64,000 nucleotides of DNA from Aplidium turbinatum (Eukaryota > Chordata > Ascidiacea > Aplousobranchia > Polyclinidae). Position numbers and translations under genes: made by a program. Below, one piece after another: positions 20,650-34,050 of the stretch (position 1 is the first letter of the stretch; each line of letters begins with the position of its first letter). Location of the stretch: assembly GCA_918807975.1 (NCBI GenBank), contig OU964931.1, positions 6,644,251 to 6,708,250 on the forward strand. Direction: 5' to 3'. The notes under the pieces were generated by a model that searched no databases, was not told where the DNA came from, and saw only the letters and a list, made by a program, of their open reading frames with translations.

Positions 20650-23600
20650 ATTAATTTGCTGGCTCAGTAATAGATATCCCTAAGAACACCTGCAATTGTA
20701 AAGTGATAATGTTTTTAACGATATCATCACTATTTAAACACATACAGCAAATACAACATGTTAGCCCTTTTCAAGCATCAGATAACTAGCGTGATGACGG
20801 GCCAATAAAGCTTTATTACTTAAACAATTGTCACTTTATTGTACTTTTCAAACCACACGAAGTTTAGCTAAATTTTAGCGTTTATTGCCGGGCTGGTACT
20901 TAGCCTAATGTACTTTGTATTTTGTTCTGTCTGACACACGTTTGTGACAAACCGTAATGGTATTAGCAACAGAAAAGAACGAAGTCACGAGTTGGTGATT
21001 AAGAAGTGGCAAACATATCACTCCTTCAATAATTGTGTACTTTTATGAATTGAAGGATGCATTAAAATGGGTCATAACATGAAAATAAAGAAGCACTTGA
21101 TAAAAAGGTTTCTAAAAATCGCACTGTTTTAAAATAATTTTTGATATTTGGTAGTTTTCTATTTATGTAACGGGATTTATAAAAAACAAATTGCTTTGAA
21201 ATAGCTTTAAATGCCTTGCATTATTTCGCCAAAAAATTGGTTTCAAAGCTGAGATCATATAAACTGTTGGTTCATTATTACCAGTGCTCTCTTTGTACAA
21301 AAGACAGGGGTGTAGCTGGTGGAGCTAAAGGGAAAAGCCACACCCCTTCCTTTGGTAACTTCATAAAAAGAGCTAGCTTTTTTGTATTTGTAGTAGGCTA
21401 CTTGTATTTACAAATGAGACCACTGTGCATATTTATACTTTGTCTTACTAGTTTTAGGACAAACACGCAGTTACGCTATTGGCAGTAGAGCGAGATTATT
21501 ATATAACAAGATATAAATATAAATCAATCACATACTTTTCAAATTCATATTTATTTATTTCAAATTGTTTAACTAAGATATTAATCTGGCCAATGACGAT
21601 ATTGATTGTTTCTTGAGATGTTTTTTTTTTTAATATGAAAGCGAAGTTATGCATTGCTTCTCTAGAAAGCTTATTATGAACAATTAGTAGATATTTGAAC
21701 GTTTAAAGTGGTTTCTGTAGTTATCCGTATCGATTTGAACGCCAGCAGGAACACAATTGGCACAACGCATTTATATACTTATATTTTACACTATAGATTT
21801 TACTTATTTAAAATAGTGAACAATATGCAGTATATACTTTTAACAGACAAACATAAACTTAGACCCAAATACTGCATTGAAGTTGCAGATGTACTTCTTT
21901 GAAGAAAACGACTGCAATCTGGTACTCACACCATAAATGACCTACTATGGGCATGGCCCATAAGACGGTTTATATAATGGGCCAAAATGTTAGTGTTGCA
22001 TGTGCTTAAAAAGCTTTCAATTTTACTGACGATTCTTGCTTTGGCTTGCGACTGAAAGATTACCATACACATCAAAGCATAAATGAATACAATATATCTA
22101 CAGCGCAAACGCGACTAAATGTTTGTAATAAAGATAAACAAAAACAACCTCTTCCTCTTTTATGTGTGCACGGCCATCGTAAGTATAAAACCCCATCTCA
22201 ACGGAAAAGCTAGCAAGCTCGATCAATTTCAAAACATTGTCTTTGTATATGAAAAGCACAAAGTTAAAACAAAAGGTACTGAAGAGTTTTGTTTATGTTA
22301 TGGTTGAAGTAATGTCGAGCTGATTAAAATCAAATCAATTTTAGATTGGTTTTAATCCTTTTCTTCATTTTTTACTCAATAGGCCTACTTGTGAGAACCT
22401 CAATATTTGATATAAAGAGGTTTTATTTTTACGACTAAAACTTTTGAAAGCAGTTTTTCAGTTATTCGCAGCTTGCGAGTTATACAAAGCACAACTGGTG
22501 TCTGGTTAAACTATTCGTGTCAAAACAAGATTGTAAAAGTTCATATAAATTCTTCAAGACGTTTGTTTTCATGCTTAAATTTCAAGTTTTATTTTCCTCC
22601 AAGGTTAAATTCTTACTTATGTCAGACACAGGTCACTTTGAACCAACAAAAACTCATCGCTAAAGCAAATTCCGATACTTGCGGTGAAGCAATGTGACAA
22701 GGTAGCTCTAATTCTCTAAAAACTGCATTTAAAAATAACCTTTGCGCATTTTAAACCTAGCAATATCTATGAATATTGTTTTATCCGTAGTTTGTACGAA
22801 TTCCCAACGGAATTAAGTCCGCTAAATTTTTGTTTTAAAACTGTTTCTCCTCAAATGAGCGATGAAGTAGTTTAATCCGTAACGATTTTATTCAAACGCA
22901 TTGGGTTTTTATTGATATTACATTGCTTAACGTTGCAGTTACGTTTATACTATTAGCATGATGAGTTTGCTATGTTTTGCTAGTGGAGAAGATAAAATAA
23001 TATTCTACTCTTTTCTGCTATAAGCTTTTAATCTACAAATTTTTACTAATTTGATTAGTTTGATCTCCTCATACTTTAGCTTATTGCATTCAGGGAGTAG
23101 TCTCAAGATTGTTTTTAAGCAATTTTTTTTGCTAATATAATACGGACGTTTTGTTTCAATAGTTTTTACTTTCACAAATCACATGAGCTGCATTTCCTTC
23201 TCGAGAGATGTGTGTGCGGTGTTTGTCATTCTTGTCTTCTCTTGTTCTTTGTAATGACGGCAACGGCTCTCCCAGTCAACAAATCAGTCACTTTTCACTT
23301 TAGTTCAACGTTCGCTGACGTTACACCAGTACAAAAAAGGTTAGTTTGCTGGCTGGTACGAATCTACGTCAAAATAAGAGGCAATAACCGCTTTGCTGCA
23401 AAGTTTTATATATTGACAATGATAGAGTGACGTCATATTGTCTGTCTGATGAAGAAAACAAATATGCTCATTATAATAATTTTAACGTTTCTAAGTTAAT
23501 ATTTGCTAAATTTGGCTATTAGTATATCTTGTTTGCTACTCAAATAGTCAAATTAAATTATATTAATAGACAGAAATAACAAAGTAATTTCAAAGGATTT

Positions 23601-24440
23601 AACATGCTTTATTACATAAAGAGGCCTAAGATGATTAAAATAAACTCAAGCGTTTTCGCCACGTACTTATGTCCTCATCAGGAATTACTTTAAATCTGCA
23701 ATATACATACAATGAGAATCATGATAAATCTGACTTTGCGCTATAACTGTAACGACACTTCGAACTGAAAAGCACAAACTGAACAAGTGATACAAAAATG
23801 ATTACGAGTAAATAACACGGGTGGAAACAGATCAAATGAGGTGTAAACTACAAGCATGTGACAACAACTAGAACACACACACATGTGTTGCATTTCGGAA
23901 CAAAACTGTGCACAAACGTGCATCAAAGTAACTTTTTGCAAATTTGTGAAATTTGTACCAGTCAAAGAAACATTTTGTTTTCTGTAGTATTCAGTGTGTC
24001 GTTACCCTGCATTTTTTTCTTGAGAAGATCCTGTGATCTTATGGTGTACCTTTGTGTTTATGCGTAATAGACGATAGTGCAACATACAAAAGCAATTGCC
24101 AAAGCACTAAAATTTTCTACAACGATTGAATCTCGTTTTTTATAAGAAGTGATGCTTGAAAAGCAAAGCTGAAGAGTTTATGAAACGCAATGTTTTCATT
24201 TGAGGTTGGTTCCTGCTTTCGTTTCCAATTTGTTTCTACGTCTATAAAATCTTACAAATATTTCAATCGAGCGCTGTTGCAATTGCAAATTCGATGCGGC
24301 TAAAAATAACATTTTACGCTGGCTGGCTTTGAATGAAAATCTGTTCGCGGTCCTTTTTAGAAAGCCCATGAATAGTTATTTTTGTAGCTTCACTTTGACA
24401 AACGAAAACCGTTTTTTCTTAATTTTTCAAAAACGTTCAA
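20650..24440. other. Intergenic stretch upstream of the CCP-vWA gene
   Basis: No supportable exon. A minus-strand word series at 23641-23695 (CCTGATGAGGACATAAG, then GGCGAAAACGCTTGAG) looks like another decayed retroelement end of the GATGA...GAAA type. The rest is AT-rich and unassigned. Confidence 0.45.
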
Positions 24441-24455
24441 CCCATTCTAGTATTG

Positions 24456-24463
24456 TATATAAA
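24456..24463 (+). promoter_or_regulatory. TATA box of the CCP-vWA gene
   Basis: TATATAAA lies 122 bases before the start codon of an intact gene with a matching strand. This would place transcription start near 24485-24495 and give a ~95-base leader. Sequence match only. Confidence 0.55.
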
Positions 24464-24585
24464 GAACTTGCCTTGGTTGCACTTGCCAAAGCTTGGATTA
24501 CTTAACAACGAGAAGATAGAGAAAAGAAAAAGCAAAATCAAGTCTACAAAATTGAAGTGCACACAAACGGAAGAACATTGACAAA

Positions 24586-27500
24586 ATGAGCTTATTCTGG
24601 CGACTTCTCGTGCTGATGGTCGTTTGCTTTGCTGCCATTGAAGGTGAAGTTTTTAATTGGCGGTTTCATCTCACGTTAAGTTGAATGTGCTTCTATTACG
24701 TTTTATGAATCAATAGTACGCAAGGGATTGTTTACGTTTTAAAGAAGTTTAGCATTTCTACAGTATCAGCATCGCTACTTTTTTCAATGCAAAATGTTTT
24801 AAATACCGGTAAAGCAAATATAGACGTTTTCGTTAGTTTTAACTACGTAGTGCTTAATTTACTGTGGTATTTGAGATCAATTAATTATACAAAACCAAAA
24901 TCCAGAAATTACAAATGCTAATCAACTTTTTTCAGGCCAAGATTGTCCGATACGCAGAACTCCTTATCATGGAATCATGAGGTGTACTGAAAGTACCAAA
25001 CAAAACAGCGTCTGCAAGTTTTCTTGCAAACGAAGATTTCAACTGAAGGGTGTTAAACGAACGAAATGTAGTAAGTTGGTGTAGGAATTACGTCATCAAA
25101 ATTAAAAATTCTGCTAATGTTCATCATTACTTTAACTGAGTGAAGTATGCCAAGAGTTAAACCATTGTTCGATATTCTTGCCGTTTCTTCGTTTCTGCAA
25201 CGTTAACGTAAATGACTCATAAACGTTTGAATGTGAAATATTTGACAACATACTGCATCTACAGCATCGTGTGAGGTGTTTCATTAAATTTATTTAAAAG
25301 TGATCAAATTAAAAGTCAAACTACGTATTGTAGTCAACGGACAGTGGAATATGCCATTTCCAATATGTCGGTGGGTACGAACGTGCCGTGCGCTCACAAG
25401 GCCCTTTAACGGAAGAATAAGGTGCAACAATCGGCGGAATAAAGGAAGCAAGTGCAGGTAACATGTTTAAACAGATCTAGTGGCTCTGGCAATAACTTAA
25501 ATGCATTGAGGAAAACGGGATACTTAACCAAGTAAAACTTTTGGAATTCCAACTAAGGAATGCTGGAATGCATAGTAATGGCATTATAGCTAATTTGAGA
25601 TCTGTTATTAATGTAGAATGGCATTTTGTATATATCATTTTTTTTAAGCATATTTGCTCAGTAAAAATACTTTTATTGCAAGGCGATGACCTAGCCACCG
25701 AGTTCATCATAGAAAATCAATCGTAACTCATGTAAAACGTCGTAAATGAAGCAGAACGAACTTAGTGAAACATCGTTAAAGTACGCAAAGGTCTACAGCG
25801 CCAATTTCCACTTTTTGCCAGAGTCTGAAAAACTCCTATCATCTAGAAAGTTATAACTAATTGAAAAAATTCATGTGCATGAATACACTAAAATTAGTCC
25901 ATAGTAGCTTATAAGCTTAGCTGGTTTAGAAAAATGAACCATTGGAAACTTTTCTTGTAGGTTTTATTGCAATGCTGGATACAAACTAAAAGGATTCTTC
26001 AAAACAGCTTGCATTGGCTCAAAGTGGAGCAAACCAGTACCAACATGTATCCGTAAGTTTTGTACTGATGACTACTGATGAATTAAGTTTTGTACTGATG
26101 ACTACTGATGAATTAAGTTTTGTACTGATGACTAGCCTACTGATGAAGTAAGTTTCGTACTGATGACTACTGGTGAATTAAGTTTCGTAGCCTACTAATG
26201 ACCACTGATGAATTAAGTTTTGTACAGGGATATCTAAAGAAGGGGATACGAAGGCTTTTAATACGTCTGACAGTAGAAGGGCTTCTGTTCATCGTAAATA
26301 ATGTCTTTTTACGGTAAATTGACAACTGACACCGATAGTAGTTTAATAAATCTTGCTATGATAACCTGCATTGCGCTATTAGTATCAGGCTTGAATACCT
26401 ACTCACTGCATGCCCATGGTTACTTGTTAATTCCACTACCCGTATAGGCATACTTGCTTTACATCTAGCCTATACTGCAAACGTTTTGTTATGAAAAACA
26501 GTTTACTGGTAACTTTTCAACTGTCTTTCTAAACAAGTAGCCTATTTTTTAAATATGCTCTATATAACATTTAGTAAATGTCTTCTGTAGCTAACTGTAG
26601 CCTACCAGCTGCACTACAAAACTTTTTGCAATTTTGAAAAGAGCCGCGTGTTTCACGTGCTACAAAGTACCGCCCTGGTAGTGTCATTAGAATACGGCAA
26701 TTGTTGTGAGCCTTCGCACCCCCTTCTTTAGATATCCCTGGTTTTGTAGCCTACTGATGACCACTAATGAATTAAGTTCCGTACTGATGACTACTGATGA
26801 ATTAAGTTTTGTACTGATGACTACTGATGAATTAAGTTTCGTACTGATGACTACTGATAAATTAAGTTCCGTGCTCATGATTTATAGTTTACGTGATAAC
26901 TTTTCTGTGAATTGTTAGTCTTTTGATGAAGTGCAACTTTGATAAAACTTAGAAAACCAAGCAACAACACCGCATTCATTACATACCTTAAACATGAAAA
27001 TTAAACTGCAATTGTTTACAATATTAGAGCTTTCATCCAGCCTTGATAAAAAGATATAGCCTAACGTTCGCTTTTTGTCGCTTCTACCTTTTTCTCGACC
27101 TTTGCTATGTTGACGTGTAGCCTATTGTTTTCGCTGTGATGGTCAGAAATAAAAACAACTGAACTAAACAATCAGTTAGTAAAAATGTAAAACTGCCACA
27201 TATTGTTGAATTACTTGGTAAGCACTAAGCATGCCAACTAAAGTTTCAAATCCCTTCAGGGCCGTTTTTTGTAAGAAACTGTCGGCGAGCAAAACTTACC
27301 ACGTTATTACAGTACAGTACATGTTGTTCAACTGTCAATTCCTCTATCTCACAGCTGAGTCTGTGCAATTCTATATAAATATACTTGGTTGCCTAGGCTT
27401 CAATCTTTGGGGCTTTACGTAAATCAAATGTAATGCTTCTATAAACCATGTAAAAGAAATCCATTTTTGTTTTCAGCCAAGCCAACAACTTGTGTCACCA

Positions 27501-30500
27501 ACAAGACTCCTCTGAAACACGGGTTCAAAGGCTGTACGGGAAATACAATTGGAAACATTTGTTCTTTTACCTGCGAGCCAAAATTTGAATTGGTCGGAGC
27601 TAGACAAACTACTTGTGTAAAAACAAACAAGGGGGGGAGATGGAGTCATCCTGAGCCAAGATGCGAAGAAAAACCAGGTGTCCATAGCCGTACGAGCCAG
27701 TGGGCAATTGTTTTTCCTGTTGACAAAAAGCTGCAAATTTCGACAAATCTACATTAGTTGGGCAAACGTTGCTCAATAAAAAGCTCTAAAGTTATAAAGC
27801 TTACAAATGGCATAAAATATAATTTAATATTTTTAACAGTAGCGTAGCCAGGAATTTTAAAAGGGGGGGGTTTTGACGACCCAACGGCGGGGGTCTGGGG
27901 GACCTCACCCAGAAAATTTTGAAAAATTACTTTGAATTTGGTGCATTCTGAGAGCATTTTCAACAAAAATGTAGTTACAAATATTCCTGTAAAATGGTGG
28001 TGTCTGGTGGCATAGCAAAAGAATAAGATCATGTTTTCTTCGGCATTTTTCGGAAATCAAGCTAAGTCTCTATGTTTTCTTGTTGCTAATTCCTGGCTGA
28101 GATGTTTGGTATTGGCAAAACTTGCTCTTTTAATGCAATTTTGTTTAAAATTAAGCAATTTTTTTTAGACTGAAAGCATCATTCTCAATATTGTGACGTC
28201 ACACGCGTGCCAAAGGGGGGATTGCAACCCCCAAAACCCCCCCCTTGGCTACGCCACTGATTTTTAATGTGTATCTATTGACCAGAGCACGATAGCTAGT
28301 TTCACAGTGGCCTTGTTTGCAGTTAGAATATAATGTGTTCTTACGCTCAGTCGATAGGTGGTTCGATGTATATTTGGGCAATTCCAATAAAGTTGCTCAA
28401 TTTAGGAAATGTTTGTTTTGTTTTACCCCTCGCCCTCACCCCCACCCCCTAAAAAAACAGATACCATTGCTTAGCTGTTTTAAAATAGAACACGATGTAA
28501 AGCCATAATATTTTATAATTAGCATTAAAAAATCATCACAAGATGAGAGTATTGCAACCGCTTTTATAAGTTGCAATTACAGTAGAAGAAAGTTCCTTCA
28601 ATAAGCTTCAGCAAAAGCTTTTGAATTGCCATATTGCTATGTTTTAAGTGGAAATCACGGAAATGCTATAAAAAGTTATATAATTTTTAAGTATTTTCAG
28701 GAATTCGCTTATTGAATCTCCTGTTGCAAACTCACTGCATCAAGATACTAATTACGCCAATGTTTGTGAAGTCACAATTGCAGACATTATTATTAAAACT
28801 AGCTTTGAAAAGTAGCTATATACGGTTTTTAACCTTACAGGTTTTTTAAAACTATCCACAATGAATTTTAAATAAAAGTATTTCTACAGGTATCTCATGT
28901 GGGGCGATTGAAGTTCCTGAAAACGGTGACATGAGTTGTGAAAATGGGCGATTGTTGGACAGTCTCTGCTATTTTGAATGTAAATCTGGTTTTAAACTGG
29001 TAGGAAGTATGTCTTCCAAATGCATAAAGAAGCAGCAAAAAGCGCCCCCACAGTGGAGCACATCGCCACCTAAATGTGTCCAAGAAAATATCAAGGAATC
29101 GTCCATGAATGGTAATTATTTCAGTTTTGTTTCATTGGGTCGAATTACTCTTTTTTCTTCTTCTTTTTTTTGGTGTTTATACTTCATAAATACAGTAGTT
29201 GCTGTTCAGATGTAAGCTAACTGGACCAAGATAATTTAGAAATTAGAGTAATATAAGTGTTTGAGAAGTGAAAATAGTAAAATAGTAAAGTTTGTATAAA
29301 AGTTTCAAACGACGCTAGTTTTTTTTTGTTGCGGTGACTTATATTAAATCTGATCGTTTCTATCTGTCTCTTTTTTCAATAGCGTGTCCGAAACTCCCAA
29401 GCAAATTAAAAGATGGATTTTTTGCTTGTACAAATGACAATCTGTTTGGAAGCAATTGCCATTACGCGTGCAAAAAGCCAGGATTTTCGTTGTTGGGATA
29501 TCAGAAGAGAAGTTGCATACGTAAACATGGAGACTACGATTGGAATGTTCCTCCTCCTCGCTGCTTTGAAAGTAAGTTAATGTTGTGCATCATAAAGCTT
29601 ATAATATATTCTATATTACATCACAATTAGATTATAATTGATCATCGTAATGGGCAATATAACATAATTTATGCAAGCCCATTTGTTTCTGAAATCTTTT
29701 TTAATATTAAGTATTTCATAAGAATACACAAAGATAATGTTTTTTGAAACATGTATTGCTTCACTTCAAATGTATGATTGTTCAGCTGGATCCTGCCTGA
29801 AAACTCTAGCTGCTCCTGCAAACGGGGATAAGAGCTGTTCAAACGACAGCAGGCAATACAGCGAGTGTGGTTTTGAGTGTGACGAGGGGTATGATTTAGT
29901 CGGCCACGAGTCGGTGACGTGCGTGCCAAAACATAAAAGCAAGTTTGGACAATGGAATTTGACGCCACCAAAGTGCGTCAAAACTGAAGGTAGGCATCAA
30001 TTGATATAACTTGCGTACATTTTTTCTTCACTATCTACTAAAAACCCTCTTTCGGCTTTTCGTTGCTTCGCTGCAAAATTGAGAATGCCGACAATAAGGA
30101 GAAATTTCGGAGTCACTGCAGACAACTAGTCGACCCTGCTGTTTCGAGATGTAGACCAGGAGTGGGAGAGAGACTGTATGTCTTAATTAAAACTCAAAAC
30201 ACCAGTGATCATCAGTGGGTGAAACGTTAAGCCTTGACCATCGAAAACCTACTAGTATCTGCATCGTTTCTGCATGCATTTATTTATTATGTCTTCGCCA
30301 TAGCATCACATTGAAGTAGAGTCGTGTGATAAACGATAATACTGCTGGAAAAGAGAAAAAAGTCATAGGCAATGCTATACATCCATATACAGAGGTGGAG
30401 CAGTGATTAAGTCAAGCTGCAAACCTGTTTTTCGTTTGCTCATTTGAGTAAAAACTCTTTGCAAATAACACAGGGCCATGTGATGATTCCAAGAGTGCAG

Positions 30501-33338
30501 ATGTTGTAGTGGTTCTTGATACCTCAATCTCTTTCGGTTCACGTAACTGGGAGGATGCAAAAGAAGTTTGTACCAAATTTCTAAGGTAAGTTTGATTTCT
30601 TGTGGATTCGAAATTCAGTTTTGTAAACTTCACTCAAGTGGTAAACTTACTGATTGTGGGGGTCTTTATCTTAGGACTGAAAAAGCTTCTTTGAGAGCTT
30701 AATCCTGGAAAAAGAAATCTAGAAAAAATTAACATCATTATATAGCGAATTAAATCAAATATAGTTATTACTCTCTAAACCCTTGACAGCCTATTTCACC
30801 TAAAAGGAGGATCATCAGAAGGTCCTGAAAAACATGCAAAAGCAATAAATCGGTAATACCTGAAAATATATTAAATATTATAACCCTGATTTAATCTGCA
30901 AAAAAAACATCAGAATTACATAGGCCTACCTCCATCCATTATCACAAAAACCTCAATTAAAACGTTCAAACTGAAAATCAAGCAGATTGATTCCAACACC
31001 TGTGACGCCACAAAGAAGCAAACTATATTTGATTTAATTCGCTCTGCATGGCTTTTTGCTTGGCATTGAGCACTTTTTGTAGTATTAATAGTTTTCATTG
31101 TTTAACATCATTGTATAATTATGTTTCTTGTCGCTTTATTTTTCACGAAAGAAAAATTGATAAAAGTTGTATAATTTTTAGTTCGTTCATTATGAGAGGA
31201 GATGCGACTCGACTTAGCGTTGTCCAATATAACGCCGTAGTGCAAAAGGAATCAGCGATTTTGCTTGGACAGTACATCAGCGACAAGGAAGGGTTTATGG
31301 ACGCGTTCGATAATTTACCAAGCGAATTGGGCTATGGTCAGTTTTTGGTACCATTGTAACTTAAAACATTAGGTTATTCTCTGTTAAGCAGTTAAGTGAA
31401 TGTGATATGCAGTGATACATGTATGAATATGGTTGATTAGTGCGAGGTTTCAGGGGCTATGGCAGAATTTTGTCATGTTGAAAGTATCTGCTCAAGCGGA
31501 CAGCGTAAAATGGCCGCTTGTTGTTGGTTGGGAATTATTCCATGCACAAGGTGTCACTGATGCCACACTCTATATATGTCTGTTGAACTGTTGTTGCGTT
31601 CGACTCGTTTTCTTTCTTCCTTCGCAGAGTCAGTATCATCTATTGAGAAATTGGGATGGATATTGAAACAGTTCAACATAGCTCTTGTCTTTGGACTACA
31701 TAAAACCTCGGCTAAATCTTAGTCTTAGAAATTTTACATAACTAGTTTGCATTGGCATTTACATAGTTAGTTTGCATATCAGATGCACTTGCAATCGTTC
31801 AAGCTGGCTATAAGTTTCCGCTTGTTGATTGTAAGCAAAACAAAGCTTGAGAAGAACTAGTTTATAAACAAAAAGCAATTCAATGAAAAATTTCAAATTA
31901 AAAAAAATTCTCCATCGCTAATTTCATTCCTTCTTCAGGATTGTCAACAGGGAAAGCTATTCGTTACGTTAAAGACATCATTTTAAGGGAAGAAAACGGA
32001 GACCGTCCTGACGTGAACAATATCGTAGTTCTCTTCACTGGCGCCAAATCCCAAGATGACGTCATCACTCCAGCTAGGCAGCTCATTAACATGCCACACA
32101 CCATAGTAAGTTTATCATTTCAAAAAAATACAAAAAAACTTCTTTGACAGCTCTGTAATCTTTCTTTTTAATCCTTCTTTGTAATCTCTTCAAATGCGTT
32201 GCATTCTACGGAAGCGTCACTTTTCAAAAGCGTTAATTTTTTCAGCCATTTTTGTTGGGATTACTCTCTGTTTGTAATCTGTAATAATCACTCTACGGAA
32301 TCAGAACTAAAGTTCCAAAACGTTTTCCGAACCACAAAGAGACGGATACTATTTCTATTTACAAAATTCCGGTTTTGTTTCAGTTTCGAAGCATACCTTG
32401 CAAAGGCTTGAATGAGTAAAACTTCTTTAATATATCAATTCCGTTATGAGCTTTTGTTATAAAAATTTGTGTAATGAGAACATGTTCCAGCGACGCGGCA
32501 TTACTGACAGCGTCACACTCATAGTCCCTTGGTTAGAAGTATCACCCAAAAACGCGTTTACATGAATATGTGAGTTTGAAGAAAATAATACGATGAAGAA
32601 TATGTACCAATAACATTATAATTTGAGATTGATTGCGACAACCAATCGATGTTCGTAAGTTGTCAGTCCAACTCTTACCGTGAGCATCGAACTTGTGTCT
32701 TAGTGCGACATTGAAAAACATGAAAGGAAACTATTAGAAGAGTGATTTTCTTGTCTATCATTCATTGGCCTAATTTTTTAATTATTAAAGTTAAAAACGA
32801 GTTTGAATTATTTCAATAAAAACCACAATTGAAATGAAGATGAGTGCATGTCTGTGGCTTTCTGAATTACAATTCTTTATTTTACAAGTATAGTTAGAAC
32901 GTTCTTTTCCAGCCTGATATTGCGGGTTCGCAGTGGTGATAGCGGTTATCCTCAAAGTTTCTAATTGACTAGCGTCCTGCGCAACTGACGAGTGGCGTCA
33001 AACTCAGCAAACTCGCTGAATTAGGCTGAAAAAAAAAACGTTTAATCTACACTTGTGAAATAATTAACGATCATGCTGCTAAAAGCAAAACTCAATCTAT
33101 TGCACTGTACATTTTTTTAGTTGGTATCATGGTCGTTTGGATGAAAACGCTGTTGCTTTTGTGTTAGGTTTACGTCGTTGGAGTGCAGCCAGCACAAGGG
33201 CAGATGGATCAAAACGAGCTCCGTGCAATTCCTCAAACTATACGACAATTCTTCTTCGCAGAAGAAGGTCTATCAGGGGTGGATGAAGCTTTAGACAATG
33301 CCTTAGACAACACTGTCTGTAGAGTTCAAGAAGTTTAA
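24586..33338 (+). CDS. Secreted six-CCP plus vWA domain protein
   Basis: Twelve exons: 24586-24643, 24936-25070, 25334-25457, 25961-26052, 27477-27677, 28890-29111, 29383-29571, 29786-29989, 30474-30585, 31182-31336, 31939-32105, 33168-33338. All junctions are GT-AG and phase-compatible, giving 609 residues. Residues 1-19 are a signal peptide (MSLFWRLLVLMVVCFAAIE). Six CCP/sushi domains follow (about 23-403), each with four Cys and a late Trp; the first two are split by introns and the last four have one exon each. A vWA domain (about 415-590) carries the metal-site motif DTSIS and STGKA, but the usual TDG is FTGAKSQDD. The layout recalls complement factor B without its protease. An extracellular binding or immune role is inferred. 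The start has an A at -3 and a TATA box upstream. No polyadenylation signal was seen after the stop. Confidence 0.9.
26133..26139. other. TA-NNN-TA scar in a minisatellite unit
   Basis: GATGACTAGCCTACTGATG here corresponds to GATGACTACTGATG in sister units: a 5-base gain at TA. Similar gains are at 26188-26194 and 26747-26753. Confidence 0.75.
26225..26740. mobile_element. hAT MITE inserted in the minisatellite
   Basis: The ends CAGGGATATCTAAAGAAGGG and CCCTTCTTTAGATATCCCTG are complementary, and the match continues to AAGGCT / AGCCTT. The flanking 8-mer GTTTTGTA is perfect at 26217-26224 and 26741-26748. 516 bp, non-coding, intronic. Confidence 0.95.
27837..28259. mobile_element. hAT MITE, CAGTAGCGTAGCC family
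   Basis: Starts CAGTAGCGTAGCCAGGAA, ends CTTGGCTACGCCACTG. A perfect 8-bp duplication ATTTTTAA lies at 27829-27836 and 28260-28267. It is in intron 5 of the CCP-vWA gene. A second full copy lies at 48374-48822 and a truncated one at 20237-20381. Confidence 0.95.
30745..31106. repeat. Repeat with inverted ends and a hammerhead-like motif, copy 1
   Basis: GAATTAAATCAAATATAGTT (from about 30747) and its complement (to 31041) face each other. The sequence beyond the right arm (GCTCTGCATGG, then TTGGCATTGAGCACTTTTTG) is shared with copy 2 at 36727-37021, so the family extends past the arms. It lies in intron 9 of the CCP-vWA gene and partly follows the layout of Penelope-like retroelement ends. 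Confidence 0.65.
30777..30827 (-). ncRNA. Hammerhead-ribozyme-like motif, copy 1
   Basis: Read on the minus strand: stem I strand GGACCTT, core CTGATGA, short hairpin, core GAAA, a 1-2 bp stem III around AGGC, cleavage triplet GTC, and stem I partner AAGG. Stem I pairs. Stem II is short (CCT/AGG) with a U-U next to the core. This is the best cleavage triplet of the three copies. Confidence 0.45.
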
Positions 33339-33574
33339 ACGGGGAAAAGCTAAACATGCCATTGGTGTTTACTGTTTGTGAAAGCCACTGTAATCACTTG
33401 TTGATTTTGAAGCTTCAAAGAAAATTGCTTGGCGTTGCAATCTGCATTATTGGCTTGAATTTATGCAAACGCATCTTTCAAAAAGTCATTCATCGATTTG
33501 ATTGATTGAAGTTATATTCTCGAACCGAAAAATTAGCTTTAAAAGCTTATTCTTGGCAGTGCTGCATATTTGCA

Positions 33575-34050
33575 AAGTCTCTGAACCACTGACGCAGGCC
33601 CGGCCACAGAGATTGATAGAGTGAAATTTCCGTTCGTTGCAGTGTTGTTCATCACCAGTCGCTATATCGCTTGCGGAAGATTGCGCATCAACACGGGTTA
33701 TTTGCAGGGCCGTTGAGAGGGTATTTTGGGCCCGGTACTAATCAGATTTTCGGTCCCAAATCAAGACACTTTAAAGAAAGCGCACTATATCCAAGAAACA
33801 CGAGGTGATTTCTTCAAGTTTCCGGACCTCTTAGAAAGGTTCCCGGCTACTCAATTTATCCCGGGCCATGGCCAAAAGTACCCCTTAGACCTCCCTGCCA
33901 ACGCTACTGCTCATTGGCTTCCAAATCGTGTTGGTGTGTTATAGTGTTGTTTTAAGTGAATTATTTTATCCACATGGCAAGTGCCACTGAATGGAGGGCA
34001 GTCCTCGATATGTGTTGCTGAAACACACACTCAGAAAGTTAAACCGTTCT
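33575..34050 (-). mobile_element. SINE family A, split by a hAT MITE
   Basis: GACGCAGG...GATTGATAGAGTGAAATTTC (33592-33635) and CACTGAATGGAGGGCAGTCC (from about 33987) are consecutive pieces of the SINE body seen at 41806-42078. They are separated here by the MITE 33705-33909 and flanking filler. The tRNA-like head is decayed. Confidence 0.6.
33705..33909. mobile_element. hAT MITE, CAGTAGCGTTG family
   Basis: Ends CAGGGCCGTTGAGAGGG and CTGCCAACGCTACTG. It shares GGTCCCAAATCAAGACACTT-type and ACCTCC-type words with the copies at 50767-50980 and 51077-51302. The flanking 8-mers agree at only 5 of 8 positions, so it is older. Confidence 0.7.

Larger units (their letters stand above)
26053..26880. 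repeat. Intronic ~30-bp minisatellite in two blocks
   Basis: A unit close to TTTTGTACTGATGACTACTG plus ATGAATTAAG is repeated from about 26058 to 26224 and again from 26741 to 26880, within intron 4 of the CCP-vWA gene. The blocks were one array until a 516-bp hAT MITE (26225-26740) split it. Three units carry a TAGCCTA (26133, 26188, 26747) where sister units have TA. Confidence 0.9.

Noticed and set aside
26058-26880. CRISPR-like array of ~30-bp repeats
   Set aside because: Head-to-tail repeats without unique spacers, in an intron of an animal gene: a minisatellite.
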